Positions 44,252 to 53,710 are shown, counted from the first letter of the stretch. The stretch is DNA of 64,000 bases from DFXE01 sp032054765 (GCA_032054765.1 DAMBSC010000003.1:186001-250000), one strand, 5' to 3'. Program-made: numbers and translations. The notes: generated by a model from the letters alone, not told the origin.

Positions 44252-47200
44252 TTAAAACTTAACATTAATACCAAATTGATATGTACGAGCCAAAGGATAA
44301 CCGGAATCATAGTCGATACCAGGTGTAAGTGGTGAATTAGAGATAGGCGCGTTTTGCGACATGTGGTTATAGTTATCATGCATATACACATTGTCCATAC
44401 TGAAATATAACCTGCAGCCGCTTACAAACGGTAGTTTATTCATGATTTTCTGCGGGAAGTTGTATGCAAAACTTATATTACGTATACGCCAGAAAGAAGC
44501 ATCCTCCAACCACCAATCCGAAGGGGTTGTAAGATTATCCGTCGTACAAGCGCGGGGAACTTTTCCATTTCCAGGTTCTTCCGGCGAACGCCACCGGTCT
44601 CTCCAATACCCTCTTACGTTCCCTCTTGATTGTGTGGTTTCTTTCTTTCCCATATTAATAAGCGAAGCTTTTGATATACCATCCATAAAGATAGATAGTT
44701 CAAACCCTTTATATGAGAAGTTATTTGTAAATCCCCAGGTTACTTTAGGTGTATTATTTCCACAATCGGTTCTGTCTTCTTCGTCAATAACGCCATCGTC
44801 ATTCATATCTTTATATTTCACATCGCCCGGTTGGGGATTCTTATTAGCGTAAGACATATTCTTATTTATCCTGCAATCTTCTTCATCTTTGAACAGGCCA
44901 TCTGTTTTAAATAAATAGTAATATCCGATTGGTTTACCGATCTCCGTTTTCGTAATGGCAAATCCATCACGATACCCGATAATCGGACTCCCATCAGGGC
45001 CTAATTGTTTGACTTCATTATGATTGAAAGATAAATTAAAGTTTGTCGACCAATTGAAGTCACCTACTATGTTCTTTGTCATTAATTCTACTTCAACTCC
45101 CTTATTTTGAATCTTACCAATATTTTGGAGTGCTGTACCAAATCCTGTTATTTGCGGGATAGGAACATTCAGCAGAAGGTCTTGTGTATTGGCAATGTAA
45201 TAATCCAAACTGATATTTATCCGATTATTAATGAATCCCATATCCAAACCGACATCGGTAGTTAATGTCTTTTCCCACCCTAAATCCGGATTACTAAAAC
45301 TATTCGGTGCATATCCGCCTTCCTTATTTCCATTGAATACATAATTACTCCCTGCCATCAATCCGATGGAAGAGTAGTTACCAATGTTGTTATTGCCGAC
45401 AACTCCATAGCTGGCGCGTAGCTTTAAATTACTGATTATCGGTGTAAACCGTTTCATAAAGTCTTCCTGGGAAATTAACCATCCTGCAGATATAGAAGGA
45501 AATGTCCCCCATCGGTTATCTTTCCCAAAGCGTGAACTACCATCATGGCGTACACTGGCTGTCAGGATATATTTATCAAACAATGAAAAGTTTGCACGGG
45601 CAATATAAGACAGTAGACTCCATTCGGAAGCAGTACCTGTTGCACTATCTATTTTCGTTCCGGCATTGGGTGTACGGATGTCGTCGTCGGGGAATTCACT
45701 CTTTTGAAAAGACGAATCTTCATATCGTTCGTGTTGATAAGTAAATCCACCTAATAATCCCAGCGACCAGATTTCTTTATCCAGATTATAATTGAGCGTA
45801 TTTTCCGATAGGATATTCCTTTTCGAAATGTTTTTTGTTGAACCGAAACTAGGGTTACCCCGATTAACATTCATCGTTTTATAGTACGATTCGTTGCTAT
45901 TGCTAATATTAGTTCCAAATGAACTTTTAAAAGATAGATTATCAAGAATATTAACCTTAGCATATAGATTACCCAAGAAACCGTTATCCTTATATTGATT
46001 ATCTACTTCTTGTGTAAGTGCCAAGGGATTAAGGAAGAAGTGCGCATGATAATAATAATTTCCTCCTTTCACCGTCTGTTGATCTATTCCAACAATTGGA
46101 GCCACTAAAATAGAACGCGAGACAGGACCTTGGTTTGTATCAGTATCAGGATCGTTTCGCTCGGAATAGTTTGCCTGTAAATTCAAGCCTACTGTCAGGT
46201 ATTTATTCGTCTCTACTTCAACATTCGAACGAAAAGTCAATCGTTCATAATCAGAACGTAAGATAATCCCTTCCTGGTTCAGGTAATTGGCCGATATATA
46301 ATATTTGCTTTTATCTCCGGCACCTGATACCGAAATAGCATAGTTCTGCATATCTGCCGTACGGCTTATGATATCTTGCCAATCGTGATCAGGGAAAGAG
46401 TTTGGATTCGTACGCCATAACGGATCAATAGCATATTGATAATTCTGCCGTTGGTCTTCGGGGACAGATAAATCGCCTCCACTATACATATAGCTATTGG
46501 TTCTTTCTTCTATAGCATATTCCAGATATTCATCCCTGTTCAATACATCTACCTTACTGAAACGCTTTTGAAGTCCATATGAGATATTCAGATCAACAAC
46601 GGGTTTACCTTTTCGACCGCTCTTCGTCGTTATCAAAACAACACCATTTGCCCCTCTTGAACCATATATGGCGGAAGAAGCCGCATCTTTCAATACTTCA
46701 ATGGATTCAATATCCGACGGACTGATACCATTCAAGTCTCCGCTTATAGGAAAACCGTCAACAACATACAAAGGATCAACTCCGTAGTTAATGGAACCAG
46801 TACCTCTAACCTTAACACTTAAGTTTCTTCCAGGCGCCCCTGAGACTTCCTGAACATACACTCCGGCAATTTTACCCTGGATGGCCTGATCAATACGTGC
46901 TACCGGACGAGCATCTATCTCCTCAGCGCTTACTTTGGATATAGAACTGGTTACCTGACTACTTTTCAATGTACCATATCCTATAGCAACCACTTCCTGT
47001 AAAGCGGTTATGTTCTCATCAAGGCTTACATTTATCGCATTATTTCCTTCGACCCTGACTTCTTTAGAGTTATATCCGATAAATGAAAATACTAATGTTT
47101 CTCCACTGGAAGCATCAATGCTGTATCTACCATCTATTCCGGTAATGGTACCCCGGGTTGTTCCTTTTATAACTACATTTACTCCTGTTAAAGGATCGCC

Positions 47201-47344
47201 TTTTTCTGTCACAACCCCCTTTACTTGATTTGTTTGTGCATTTGCGATGGAACTGATCATTTTGCACATTATTAGTAATACATAAATTATTACCATCCTG
47301 ACGATTTGCTGTCGCCAGTAAAATTTATATACAATCTGTTTCAT
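44252..47344 (-). CDS. SusC/RagA-family TonB-dependent outer-membrane transporter
   Basis: 1030 aa. Signal peptide ending in IANAQ (about 37), carboxypeptidase-regulatory domain (VKGVVTEKGDPLTGVNVVIKG), TonB-box-like LQEVVAIGYGT, plug with the family's IEVLKDAASSAIYGSRGANGVVLI, then a large barrel ending AGF-type in YQFGINVKF. Imports the ligand captured by the SusD partner. No STN domain, unlike the 60024 protein, so regulation is not through the FecI/FecR route; the FadR-type regulator is the likely controller. The 232-bp gap upstream (47345-47576) shows no recognisable element. Confidence 0.95.
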   Translation of the reverse strand: MKQIVYKFYWRQQIVRMVIIYVLLIMCKMISSIANAQTNQVKGVVTEKGDPLTGVNVVIKGTTRGTITGIDGRYSIDASSGETLVFSFIGYNSKEVRVEGNNAINVSLDENITALQEVVAIGYGTLKSSQVTSSISKVSAEEIDARPVARIDQAIQGKIAGVYVQEVSGAPGRNLSVKVRGTGSINYGVDPLYVVDGFPISGDLNGISPSDIESIEVLKDAASSAIYGSRGANGVVLITTKSGRKGKPVVDLNISYGLQKRFSKVDVLNRDEYLEYAIEERTNSYMYSGGDLSVPEDQRQNYQYAIDPLWRTNPNSFPDHDWQDIISRTADMQNYAISVSGAGDKSKYYISANYLNQEGIILRSDYERLTFRSNVEVETNKYLTVGLNLQANYSERNDPDTDTNQGPVSRSILVAPIVGIDQQTVKGGNYYYHAHFFLNPLALTQEVDNQYKDNGFLGNLYAKVNILDNLSFKSSFGTNISNSNESYYKTMNVNRGNPSFGSTKNISKRNILSENTLNYNLDKEIWSLGLLGGFTYQHERYEDSSFQKSEFPDDDIRTPNAGTKIDSATGTASEWSLLSYIARANFSLFDKYILTASVRHDGSSRFGKDNRWGTFPSISAGWLISQEDFMKRFTPIISNLKLRASYGVVGNNNIGNYSSIGLMAGSNYVFNGNKEGGYAPNSFSNPDLGWEKTLTTDVGLDMGFINNRINISLDYYIANTQDLLLNVPIPQITGFGTALQNIGKIQNKGVEVELMTKNIVGDFNWSTNFNLSFNHNEVKQLGPDGSPIIGYRDGFAITKTEIGKPIGYYYLFKTDGLFKDEEDCRINKNMSYANKNPQPGDVKYKDMNDDGVIDEEDRTDCGNNTPKVTWGFTNNFSYKGFELSIFMDGISKASLINMGKKETTQSRGNVRGYWRDRWRSPEEPGNGKVPRACTTDNLTTPSDWWLEDASFWRIRNISFAYNFPQKIMNKLPFVSGCRLYFSMDNVYMHDNYNHMSQNAPISNSPLTPGIDYDSGYPLARTYQFGINVKF

Positions 47345-47576
47345 GATTTTTTCTTTAGTAATCTTGATATACTATATGAATTTGGAGGTCTCTGTTTAAT
47401 TTTATAGGCAATAAGGTTTGCTTACTCAGAAGAACTGAATAATCCTTTTTATAGATTTTATGTCTATAGATTAAACTTTTACCTTAAAAAGAATACAGAT
47501 AAATTTTCTTCACCGTGAACAGCGCGCGTTAAATCACGAAGATGAAATGTTCTTTATCTGAACGATCTATATTAAA

Positions 47577-48611
47577 TTACTTAACTATAGATAAAGGTAA
47601 TTTCGCAAGATAAATTGCTGCTTTTTCCGTTTCATGAGAAGCATAGTAACTTACCCATAATTCATCATCAACTATGACAAAGCCAGGGTAACTGGTATCC
47701 CCTCCTGAAGGTAATACTACCGTCTCCTGAAATTGTCCTTTATCATTTCCCTTTAGTAGAATTGTTTTAGGATAAGAACGTATATAATGCGAACGGGTTC
47801 CGGCTATTATTGTACCATCATTTAATGGTATAAAATCAGGACCACCTAACGGCATCTCTAATTTAGTCCATGACCAATCAGTATAAGGAGGCTTACTTAC
47901 TCCCCAATATCCATACCGGTCACCTCTTTCACGACGAACCATCATCAACATCCTCTTATCGGGTAGTATACGGACAGTCGTTTCGTTTGGGAAATCAGGC
48001 ACATCAAGATCGGATACCCATTGATAATTGATTCCGTCAATGGTTTTAACCAATTTAATGATGGCTTCATTATCATTCAACAACGAGTAATTAACACCAT
48101 ATCCAGTATCGTCGTCCCAGGTAACTCTCCACAACCAATCATTTCCGGTTTTTACTTTATCATCCAGGCTAATGGGTTGAGGATCGGTAAAGGTCTTACC
48201 GTCTGAACTGAAAGACACGTGAGGGATACGTCCTTCTAGTATTTTATTCCGGTAAATTGATCCTCCCATTATTACCATCAACCGGCCGTCTGACGTAATA
48301 GATAATTTAGGATCTCGAAGATCATAAGTAGCCTTTTGCATTAACAGGACCGATTCCCAATTTTCACCATCCGAAGAAACAATAATTCTCACTTTGCCTT
48401 CGGCATTTCCATCCTTGTCAAAGACATGTGAATCTGCCTCCCGAAACGAACAGTAATATTTATCCTTAAACTTAATGATGGAAGTGAAGGCGCAGTGATT
48501 ACCATTATCCCAAATTTTTTTTACAAATGAATCATTTCTGTCTTCTGTGGTTTTACCATTACAACCGCATACGAAAAGTATGCTAAGAATAATTAGTGAT
48601 AAATGTCTCAT
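47577..48611 (-). CDS. Sialidase-fold (BNR/Asp-box) lipoprotein
   Basis: 344 aa. Lipobox VCGC (Cys17). Six-bladed propeller features: Asp-box-like VSSDGENWES and FSSDGKTFTD, a YCSFREAD strand, and a LRDPKLSI strand. Together with an NAL-type lyase and a symporter next door it fits a sialic-acid-releasing or sialic-acid-modifying enzyme, but the complete catalytic arginine triad of GH33 could not be assigned by eye, so it may be a related glycosidase or a binding protein. Start overlaps the stop of the symporter gene by 4 bp. Confidence 0.72.
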   Translation of the reverse strand: MRHLSLIILSILFVCGCNGKTTEDRNDSFVKKIWDNGNHCAFTSIIKFKDKYYCSFREADSHVFDKDGNAEGKVRIIVSSDGENWESVLLMQKATYDLRDPKLSITSDGRLMVIMGGSIYRNKILEGRIPHVSFSSDGKTFTDPQPISLDDKVKTGNDWLWRVTWDDDTGYGVNYSLLNDNEAIIKLVKTIDGINYQWVSDLDVPDFPNETTVRILPDKRMLMMVRRERGDRYGYWGVSKPPYTDWSWTKLEMPLGGPDFIPLNDGTIIAGTRSHYIRSYPKTILLKGNDKGQFQETVVLPSGGDTSYPGFVIVDDELWVSYYASHETEKAAIYLAKLPLSIVK

Positions 48612-51061
48612 AATTTACGTTTTTTAGTTAACAAATGAGTTTCTACATAACTGATTAGTACGCCTGCCACAACACCCACCAGTAAGGCAGCAGGCATAAT
48701 CCATAATACTTTAATATTAAATATTTCAAAAAATGCGATCAAAATCGCAATAACAAGAGAGAGTAAGCCCGCCGTTACCGTCCCTTTATTAGTTGCAAAC
48801 GGAACAAACAAAGCCATAAAGAATAATACAAACAAAGGAGCAACCACCAAGTTTACCACTTTAACCACTACATCAAACAGATTTCCCGTCACATATGACA
48901 CAAGGAAACAGGAACATGCAATAGCAAATCCTAATAAAGCAGATGTACGCTTAATCGATTTCAGGTCTGATTGCGGATCTTTCTTTTGCTTCTTTATTCT
49001 ATTTATAATATCTTCCCGTATCACAGTGGAAGAAGAATTCAAGCCGGAAGATAAACTCGACATGGCGGCAGCCATAATCGCTGCGGCTATTAAACCTGTT
49101 ATTCCCGGAGGTAACCCAACTAAGATAAAACGTGGAAACAACGTATCGGCATCATTGAAGATAGTCTTTCCCTCCTCCATCTGCTCAGGGTAGTATGTAA
49201 AGTATGCCATTACCATAAGGCCCACAAGTGCAAGCAATAATTGTATTGAACAAGAAGTAGCCAATGATATAGCGTAAGAACGTTTAGCCGATTTAGCATC
49301 TTTTGTTGCTAAATATCGTTGGATTGCCATTTGGTCTGATCCCGCCGTACATACCTGCCAAACCAGTGTCATTATAAAGATATTTCCGACCGTCATCCGT
49401 TTTGTAGCATTGATACTAAAATCAATGGGCTCCCAATGTGAGAAGATAAAGGGCTCAAACAAGGCCTGTAATGATCCGATTTTCCAAAAGATAATGCCGA
49501 TCGTCAATAACACTCCGGCAAACATTACAAATGTTTGTACGACATCAGTGAGTACTACTGCCTTCAAACCGCCCATAGTTGTATATATAACCGTTATCAA
49601 TACCAAAATAATACTAATCAGCGGCACCCATTCTCTTCCGAAGCCCAAAATAGGTAATAGCGCTGTATCGACTGTGGCATACACTATGGTTGACATCCAA
49701 AGGAAACGAAGAGATAAAAAGAATATGGTAGCCAGATTACGAGTGCCTTTACCTACCTTTATTTCCAGTATTTCATATGCACTCGTAACATGCATAGACA
49801 TGAATTTGGGGATTAGGTATCTTCCTACAATCCAATTAGCAACCGGAAAGGCTAATAAACCGGTAAAAACGACAGGTCCATACTTAATCATTTCACCGGG
49901 ATAAGATAAATAGCTTAATGTACTAAGTAGAGTAGCAAATAAAGATATACCGATCATAACGGAATTCATACTTCCGCCTCCCAATACATAATCTTTCGCT
50001 GTTTTATTTTTCTTGGAAGCTGAATAGCCCACTATAAGCATAAACAAAAGGAATACGAAAACAATCAGCCAATCCAATACATTAAAAGATTGTTCCTTAT
50101 CTCCCTGGTTAATCTGCAATAGGGCAAATGCCATTGCCGACCTCACATCATTTTTTTCATCCTGATTTAAACAATCAGAAAACATATTCGGACTCTTAAA
50201 AGCATTCAATACATATTCCCAATCCTGTTTATCAGCACAGTTACCCAAAGCAGTAAACACTCCATACATATTGGTTTTCGCATCAGAAACAGTAACCGTT
50301 GATTTCAAACGTTGTCGTATTTGATGAAGGATTTCTTCATTCCCGTTTTTATCCGGACATGTAACCAATGCTCCATGTAATAAGTGGACGACACCGGGTG
50401 ATTCTAATGGTTCGGACAAAGCAAGCGCAGAAAGCCTTGACCATTCAGCAGGGTCGAAAGTATTCATATAACTGATTCCGTATGCCAAAATATCCCGTTC
50501 TGCTTTATCATTAGAATTCAGGGCAGAAAACAACAAGTCATAATCCAATTTATCCGACGCGGAAGATGGTATTACTTTACCCCATTTAATATATGCCTGT
50601 AAAATTTTGTTCTGAGTTGAATCGTCTGTTATATCAGCCGACGGGTAATCCCTCAACGAATAGTTTAGTTTAGCCAGACTTTCTGCTGCATGTATCTTGT
50701 CCGGACTATCAGTATTGAGGTAAATGTTTAAAATATTTTGCAAAAACTTCTCACGATCAGCTCTGTTTGACGATGCATTTGCGTAGCATCTCCAATAACC
50801 GATTCTCTTCTGTGGTTCATTTTCTATTCCAGGAAAAGATTCATTTAATATTCTGATGACATCGGTTCCGCAGCCGGACATGCATAAGAATTCCAAAGCA
50901 TGTATTCTGTTCCAAAACGAAGCATCATTGACCCTTTCCAATAAAAAGTTTTTAGCCTCCTTTTTTATATCAGAGTCACTACGAGCATTTGTTCCACACC
51001 CAAAAAAAATCAGTAGTAAACAAATATGTATTAGTATTTGAAGAGTTTTTCTCAACATCAT
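48608..51061 (-). CDS. SSS-family sodium:solute symporter with N-terminal lipoprotein-like helical domain
   Basis: 817 aa, much longer than usual symporters (~500). Residues 1-25 form a lipoprotein signal (IFFGC, Cys22). Residues about 30-330 are a soluble helical, HEAT-like region (LERVNDASFWNRIHALEFL). From about 335 there are ~13 transmembrane helices of the SSS family (SASKKNKTAKDYVLGGGSM, LLSTLSYLSYPGEM, VCTAGSDQMAIQRYLATKDAKSAKRSY). Likely couples sodium to uptake of the sugar acid released by the neighbouring gene. The soluble domain would lie in the periplasm. 4-bp overlap with the downstream gene. Confidence 0.85.
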   Translation of the reverse strand: MMLRKTLQILIHICLLLIFFGCGTNARSDSDIKKEAKNFLLERVNDASFWNRIHALEFLCMSGCGTDVIRILNESFPGIENEPQKRIGYWRCYANASSNRADREKFLQNILNIYLNTDSPDKIHAAESLAKLNYSLRDYPSADITDDSTQNKILQAYIKWGKVIPSSASDKLDYDLLFSALNSNDKAERDILAYGISYMNTFDPAEWSRLSALALSEPLESPGVVHLLHGALVTCPDKNGNEEILHQIRQRLKSTVTVSDAKTNMYGVFTALGNCADKQDWEYVLNAFKSPNMFSDCLNQDEKNDVRSAMAFALLQINQGDKEQSFNVLDWLIVFVFLLFMLIVGYSASKKNKTAKDYVLGGGSMNSVMIGISLFATLLSTLSYLSYPGEMIKYGPVVFTGLLAFPVANWIVGRYLIPKFMSMHVTSAYEILEIKVGKGTRNLATIFFLSLRFLWMSTIVYATVDTALLPILGFGREWVPLISIILVLITVIYTTMGGLKAVVLTDVVQTFVMFAGVLLTIGIIFWKIGSLQALFEPFIFSHWEPIDFSINATKRMTVGNIFIMTLVWQVCTAGSDQMAIQRYLATKDAKSAKRSYAISLATSCSIQLLLALVGLMVMAYFTYYPEQMEEGKTIFNDADTLFPRFILVGLPPGITGLIAAAIMAAAMSSLSSGLNSSSTVIREDIINRIKKQKKDPQSDLKSIKRTSALLGFAIACSCFLVSYVTGNLFDVVVKVVNLVVAPLFVLFFMALFVPFATNKGTVTAGLLSLVIAILIAFFEIFNIKVLWIMPAALLVGVVAGVLISYVETHLLTKKRKL

Positions 51062-51069
51062 GAGATTAT

Positions 51070-51972
51070 TTATTTAAGCCAATCAAAGTTTTTCAGTTCA
51101 TCTTCAAGATTCTTCATTTCCGCTTTAGTAAGATTCCGCAGGGGTAACCGGCAAGGACCACAATCAATACCCAAAATATTCAGCATTGCTTTTATCCCTA
51201 CAATTGAATTTACATATTTAAGCAACACGCGAATAAAACCAACTGCTTCAGACTGTAGGGCTACCGCCTCTTTCATATTACCCTTATAGAAATTTTCCAG
51301 TAGACGTTTATACAAGGGAGCCGTTATATTATACGTAGTTCCTATCCCACCGGTGGCTCCTAGTAGCAATCCGTTAAGTAATGTTTCATCGTGTCCGTGC
51401 AAAATATCATATGACTTGTTATCAAATTCTATACATTCCTGCATCTCCATCGTATTATACGAGGTATACTTTATCCCGTTCAAGGTAGGTATATTCCCTT
51501 TTGCCTCGGTCAGGAAATCAAGCATATCAATCCGTACACCTGAAATTGTCGGGATATGATAGTAATAATAAGGAGTGCTGGGGGCACTGGCTGCTATTAT
51601 CTTATTAAACTCCAGTAACTCTTTCACTGTCGATGGAGGCAAAAAACAAGGTCCCATTGCCGAAATAGCATCTACTCCGATTTCTTCTGAATGTTTTGCC
51701 AGATCGGCCGCAATCTTATAACTTGTACTGCCCACGTGAACAAGTATTTTAAGACGACCGGCATACTTCATCCAGGCTTCTGCCACTTGTTTTCTTTCAT
51801 CTGTATCCAACAGTAAACTTTCACCGGTAGAACCACAAATAAAAACGCCGTCTATTCCTTCTTCTATAAGATATTCTGCATATGGAACAATAGCCGGAAT
51901 GTTCACATTTCCATGTTTATCCATCGGAGTAACTGTGGCGGCAATAAGACCTTTGTTTTTTATCTTTTCCAT
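51070..51972 (-). CDS. DapA/NanA-family lyase, probably N-acetylneuraminate lyase-like
   Basis: 300-aa class I aldolase TIM barrel. GSTGE at 48-51, Tyr138 in YYYHIPTISG and Schiff-base Lys168 in NGIKYTS. The YYYHIP and GIKYT forms are those of N-acetylneuraminate lyases rather than of DapA (compare YNVPGRT and AIKEAS in the 40064 protein). It would split sialic acid to pyruvate and N-acetylmannosamine. Other 2-keto-3-deoxy sugar acid aldolases share these motifs. Upstream of the symporter by 8 bp. Confidence 0.82.
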   Translation of the reverse strand: MEKIKNKGLIAATVTPMDKHGNVNIPAIVPYAEYLIEEGIDGVFICGSTGESLLLDTDERKQVAEAWMKYAGRLKILVHVGSTSYKIAADLAKHSEEIGVDAISAMGPCFLPPSTVKELLEFNKIIAASAPSTPYYYYHIPTISGVRIDMLDFLTEAKGNIPTLNGIKYTSYNTMEMQECIEFDNKSYDILHGHDETLLNGLLLGATGGIGTTYNITAPLYKRLLENFYKGNMKEAVALQSEAVGFIRVLLKYVNSIVGIKAMLNILGIDCGPCRLPLRNLTKAEMKNLEDELKNFDWLK

Positions 51973-52004
51973 TTAATAATACAATTTAAGGTTAACAGAT
52001 TATT

Positions 52005-52727
52005 TTAGTTTAACTTATCTCTGTACTGTTTTATATACAAATAATAGGGCATCAAATGCCGTTTGATAACATCTTCATAAGCGGTTTTGTCTTTCTTTTT
52101 AAGGCAGTTTAAGACATCTTGATGTGATGCTTGAAGCTTTTGCTCTTTTATTTTCTTATTGAATTCTTCAAACTCGTGATAGTTTTCATCCGTGAAACGA
52201 TATATTGGTATAAGAAGCTGCTGAAGATCCATAATAGTCTGGTTGCCGATAATCTCATACAGTCGTGAATGAAACAATAATTCATCACTGATGGCTACTC
52301 TCACATCTTCTTTATGAGTTTCATTCGACAGTATCTCTTCCAGATCTTTAATATCCTTATCAGTTACTCTATCCAACAAAGTTGGGATAATCCCCATTTC
52401 CAACGTATAACGCAATTCAAGCAAATTGATAATTGTATCCAGACTCAACATTTGAGGATTGATCAGTTTCTCCAGATTCTTCTTTATATCAGGTTCCTGT
52501 AATATGATCCCTCTGCGTTTCCGGCTGTCTAAAATGCCTAAAGAGCGTAATCGACTAAGCGCTTCTCGAACAACATTTCTTCCTACTCCTAATTTCCCTG
52601 CTAATTCATCTTCATGAAGTAATTTATCTCCCGGTTTTAAATTCTGTTCTTTAATGTAATTCAGCAAAGACTCTTCAACGACATCCACCAGCGTGGTAGG
52701 TTCAGTATTAATTTTCAATGAATCCAT
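52005..52727 (-). CDS. GntR/FadR-family transcriptional regulator
   Basis: 240 aa. N-terminal winged helix (about 10-80; GDKLLHEDELAGKLGVGRNVVREALSRLRSLGIL) and C-terminal all-helical FCD ligand-binding domain (about 95-235) with RYTLEMGIIP and HxxxDVL/RHL metal-site-type residues. FadR-type regulators commonly repress sugar acid or sialic acid operons and respond to the substrate. It is the first gene of the minus-strand locus, and two FadR-type operators lie just upstream. Confidence 0.9.
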   Translation of the reverse strand: MDSLKINTEPTTLVDVVEESLLNYIKEQNLKPGDKLLHEDELAGKLGVGRNVVREALSRLRSLGILDSRKRRGIILQEPDIKKNLEKLINPQMLSLDTIINLLELRYTLEMGIIPTLLDRVTDKDIKDLEEILSNETHKEDVRVAISDELLFHSRLYEIIGNQTIMDLQQLLIPIYRFTDENYHEFEEFNKKIKEQKLQASHQDVLNCLKKKDKTAYEDVIKRHLMPYYLYIKQYRDKLN

Positions 52728-52764
52728 AGTATTAATTTATATATAATAAATAGTATATGTTCAA

Positions 52765-52821
52765 TATGTCCTACAAAATAGAAAAGAATATTTTAATAAA
52801 ACAAATAATATGTAGGACATA
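52765..52821. promoter_or_regulatory. Pair of inverted FadR-type operators
   Basis: TATGTCCTACA (52765-52775) and its near reverse complement TATGTAGGACATA (52809-52821), 33 bp apart, both containing GT-N3-AC, the core of the FadR-subfamily consensus. They lie 38-94 bp upstream of the gntR start, where autorepression would be expected. No copy was seen upstream of susC. Confidence 0.65.
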
Positions 52822-52888
52822 TCCTGTTAATTAATATTAATAGACCAATTAAGATGAATTACATTACACATACATAAAGTAAAAAATC

Positions 52889-52998
52889 CATTACAATGGC
52901 TTTCTAAAACTATTACAATGGTTTACTAAAACCATTACGATGCTTTACCAAAAGCATTGTAATGAATTTACAGGAACATCGTAATGCTTTTTCAATAA
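52889..52998. repeat. Five-unit 22-bp tandem array with a central flip
   Basis: Exact 22-bp units at 52889, 52911, 52933, 52955 and 52977. Units 1-3 carry (C/T)ATTACAATG or CATTACGATG, units 4-5 carry CATTGTAATG and CATCGTAATG, which are the reverse complements of units 1 and 3. The 12-bp remainder is of the type GCTTTCTAAAAC. It lies in the divergent intergenic region 52728-53074. Confidence 0.92.
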
Positions 52999-53074
52999 AT
53001 AAATTAACATCTTATCCTTTTTGATAAATAAAAAAGAAAATCGTATTTTAGCTGCAAATAAAATCAATGTACAA

Positions 53075-53710
53075 ATGAATAAAAAAATTATATTAACCAT
53101 AGGTAGACAATTCGGTAGCGGCGGACGAATTATTGGAAAAAAACTAGCCGAGGCTCTTGGTATTGCCTATTACGATAGAGAACTTATTGATCTGGCAGCA
53201 AAAGAAAGTGGGCTATGCCCTGACGTATTTGAGCGCGCCGACGAAAAGGCTTCTGACGGATTGGCGCATGCTTTTACAATGGGGATGACCTATATGGGGA
53301 TGTATACACCACATTCCGATATTTTATCAAACGAAGGACTCTTTAAAATTCAAAGTGATTCAATACGAAAATTGGCCGAAAATGAATCGTGTGTGATCGT
53401 CGGTCGTTGTGCTGATTATATATTACGTGATAATCCGAACTGTCTTAGCTTCTTTATCCATGACAATATGGAAAATAGAGTGCAACGAGTTGTTGAACGT
53501 CAGCACATCACCATTGAACAGGCACGCGAACTAATTACCAAAACCGATAAATCGAGGGCAGCATATTATGACTATTATACAAATAAAACTTGGGGTATGT
53601 CGTCTTCATATCATCTATCTATTGATGCATCTATATTAGGCATTGAAGAAACAGTTGCTTTTATAAAAAGTTTTGTTGTCCGAAAATTTGAAGAAAAGAA
53701 AACTTCATAA
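53075..53710 (+). CDS. Cytidylate kinase-like family protein
   Basis: 211 aa from ATG 53075. The frame is open from a TTG at 53021, but a promoter-like TATTTTAG lies at 53044 and family similarity begins with KKIILTIGRQFGSGGR. P-loop GRQFGSGGRIIGKKLAEAL; YYDRELIDLAAKESG; CVIVGRCADYILRD. A paralogue of Cmk found in many Bacteroidota and Firmicutes, presumably a nucleoside monophosphate kinase of unclear substrate. Its end overlaps the convergent HTH gene by 6 bp. Confidence 0.85.
   Translation: MNKKIILTIGRQFGSGGRIIGKKLAEALGIAYYDRELIDLAAKESGLCPDVFERADEKASDGLAHAFTMGMTYMGMYTPHSDILSNEGLFKIQSDSIRKLAENESCVIVGRCADYILRDNPNCLSFFIHDNMENRVQRVVERQHITIEQARELITKTDKSRAAYYDYYTNKTWGMSSSYHLSIDASILGIEETVAFIKSFVVRKFEEKKTS

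Noticed and set aside
49410..49904. 164-codon open frame antisense to the symporter gene
   Set aside because: Shadow of a conserved transmembrane-coding stretch on the other strand.
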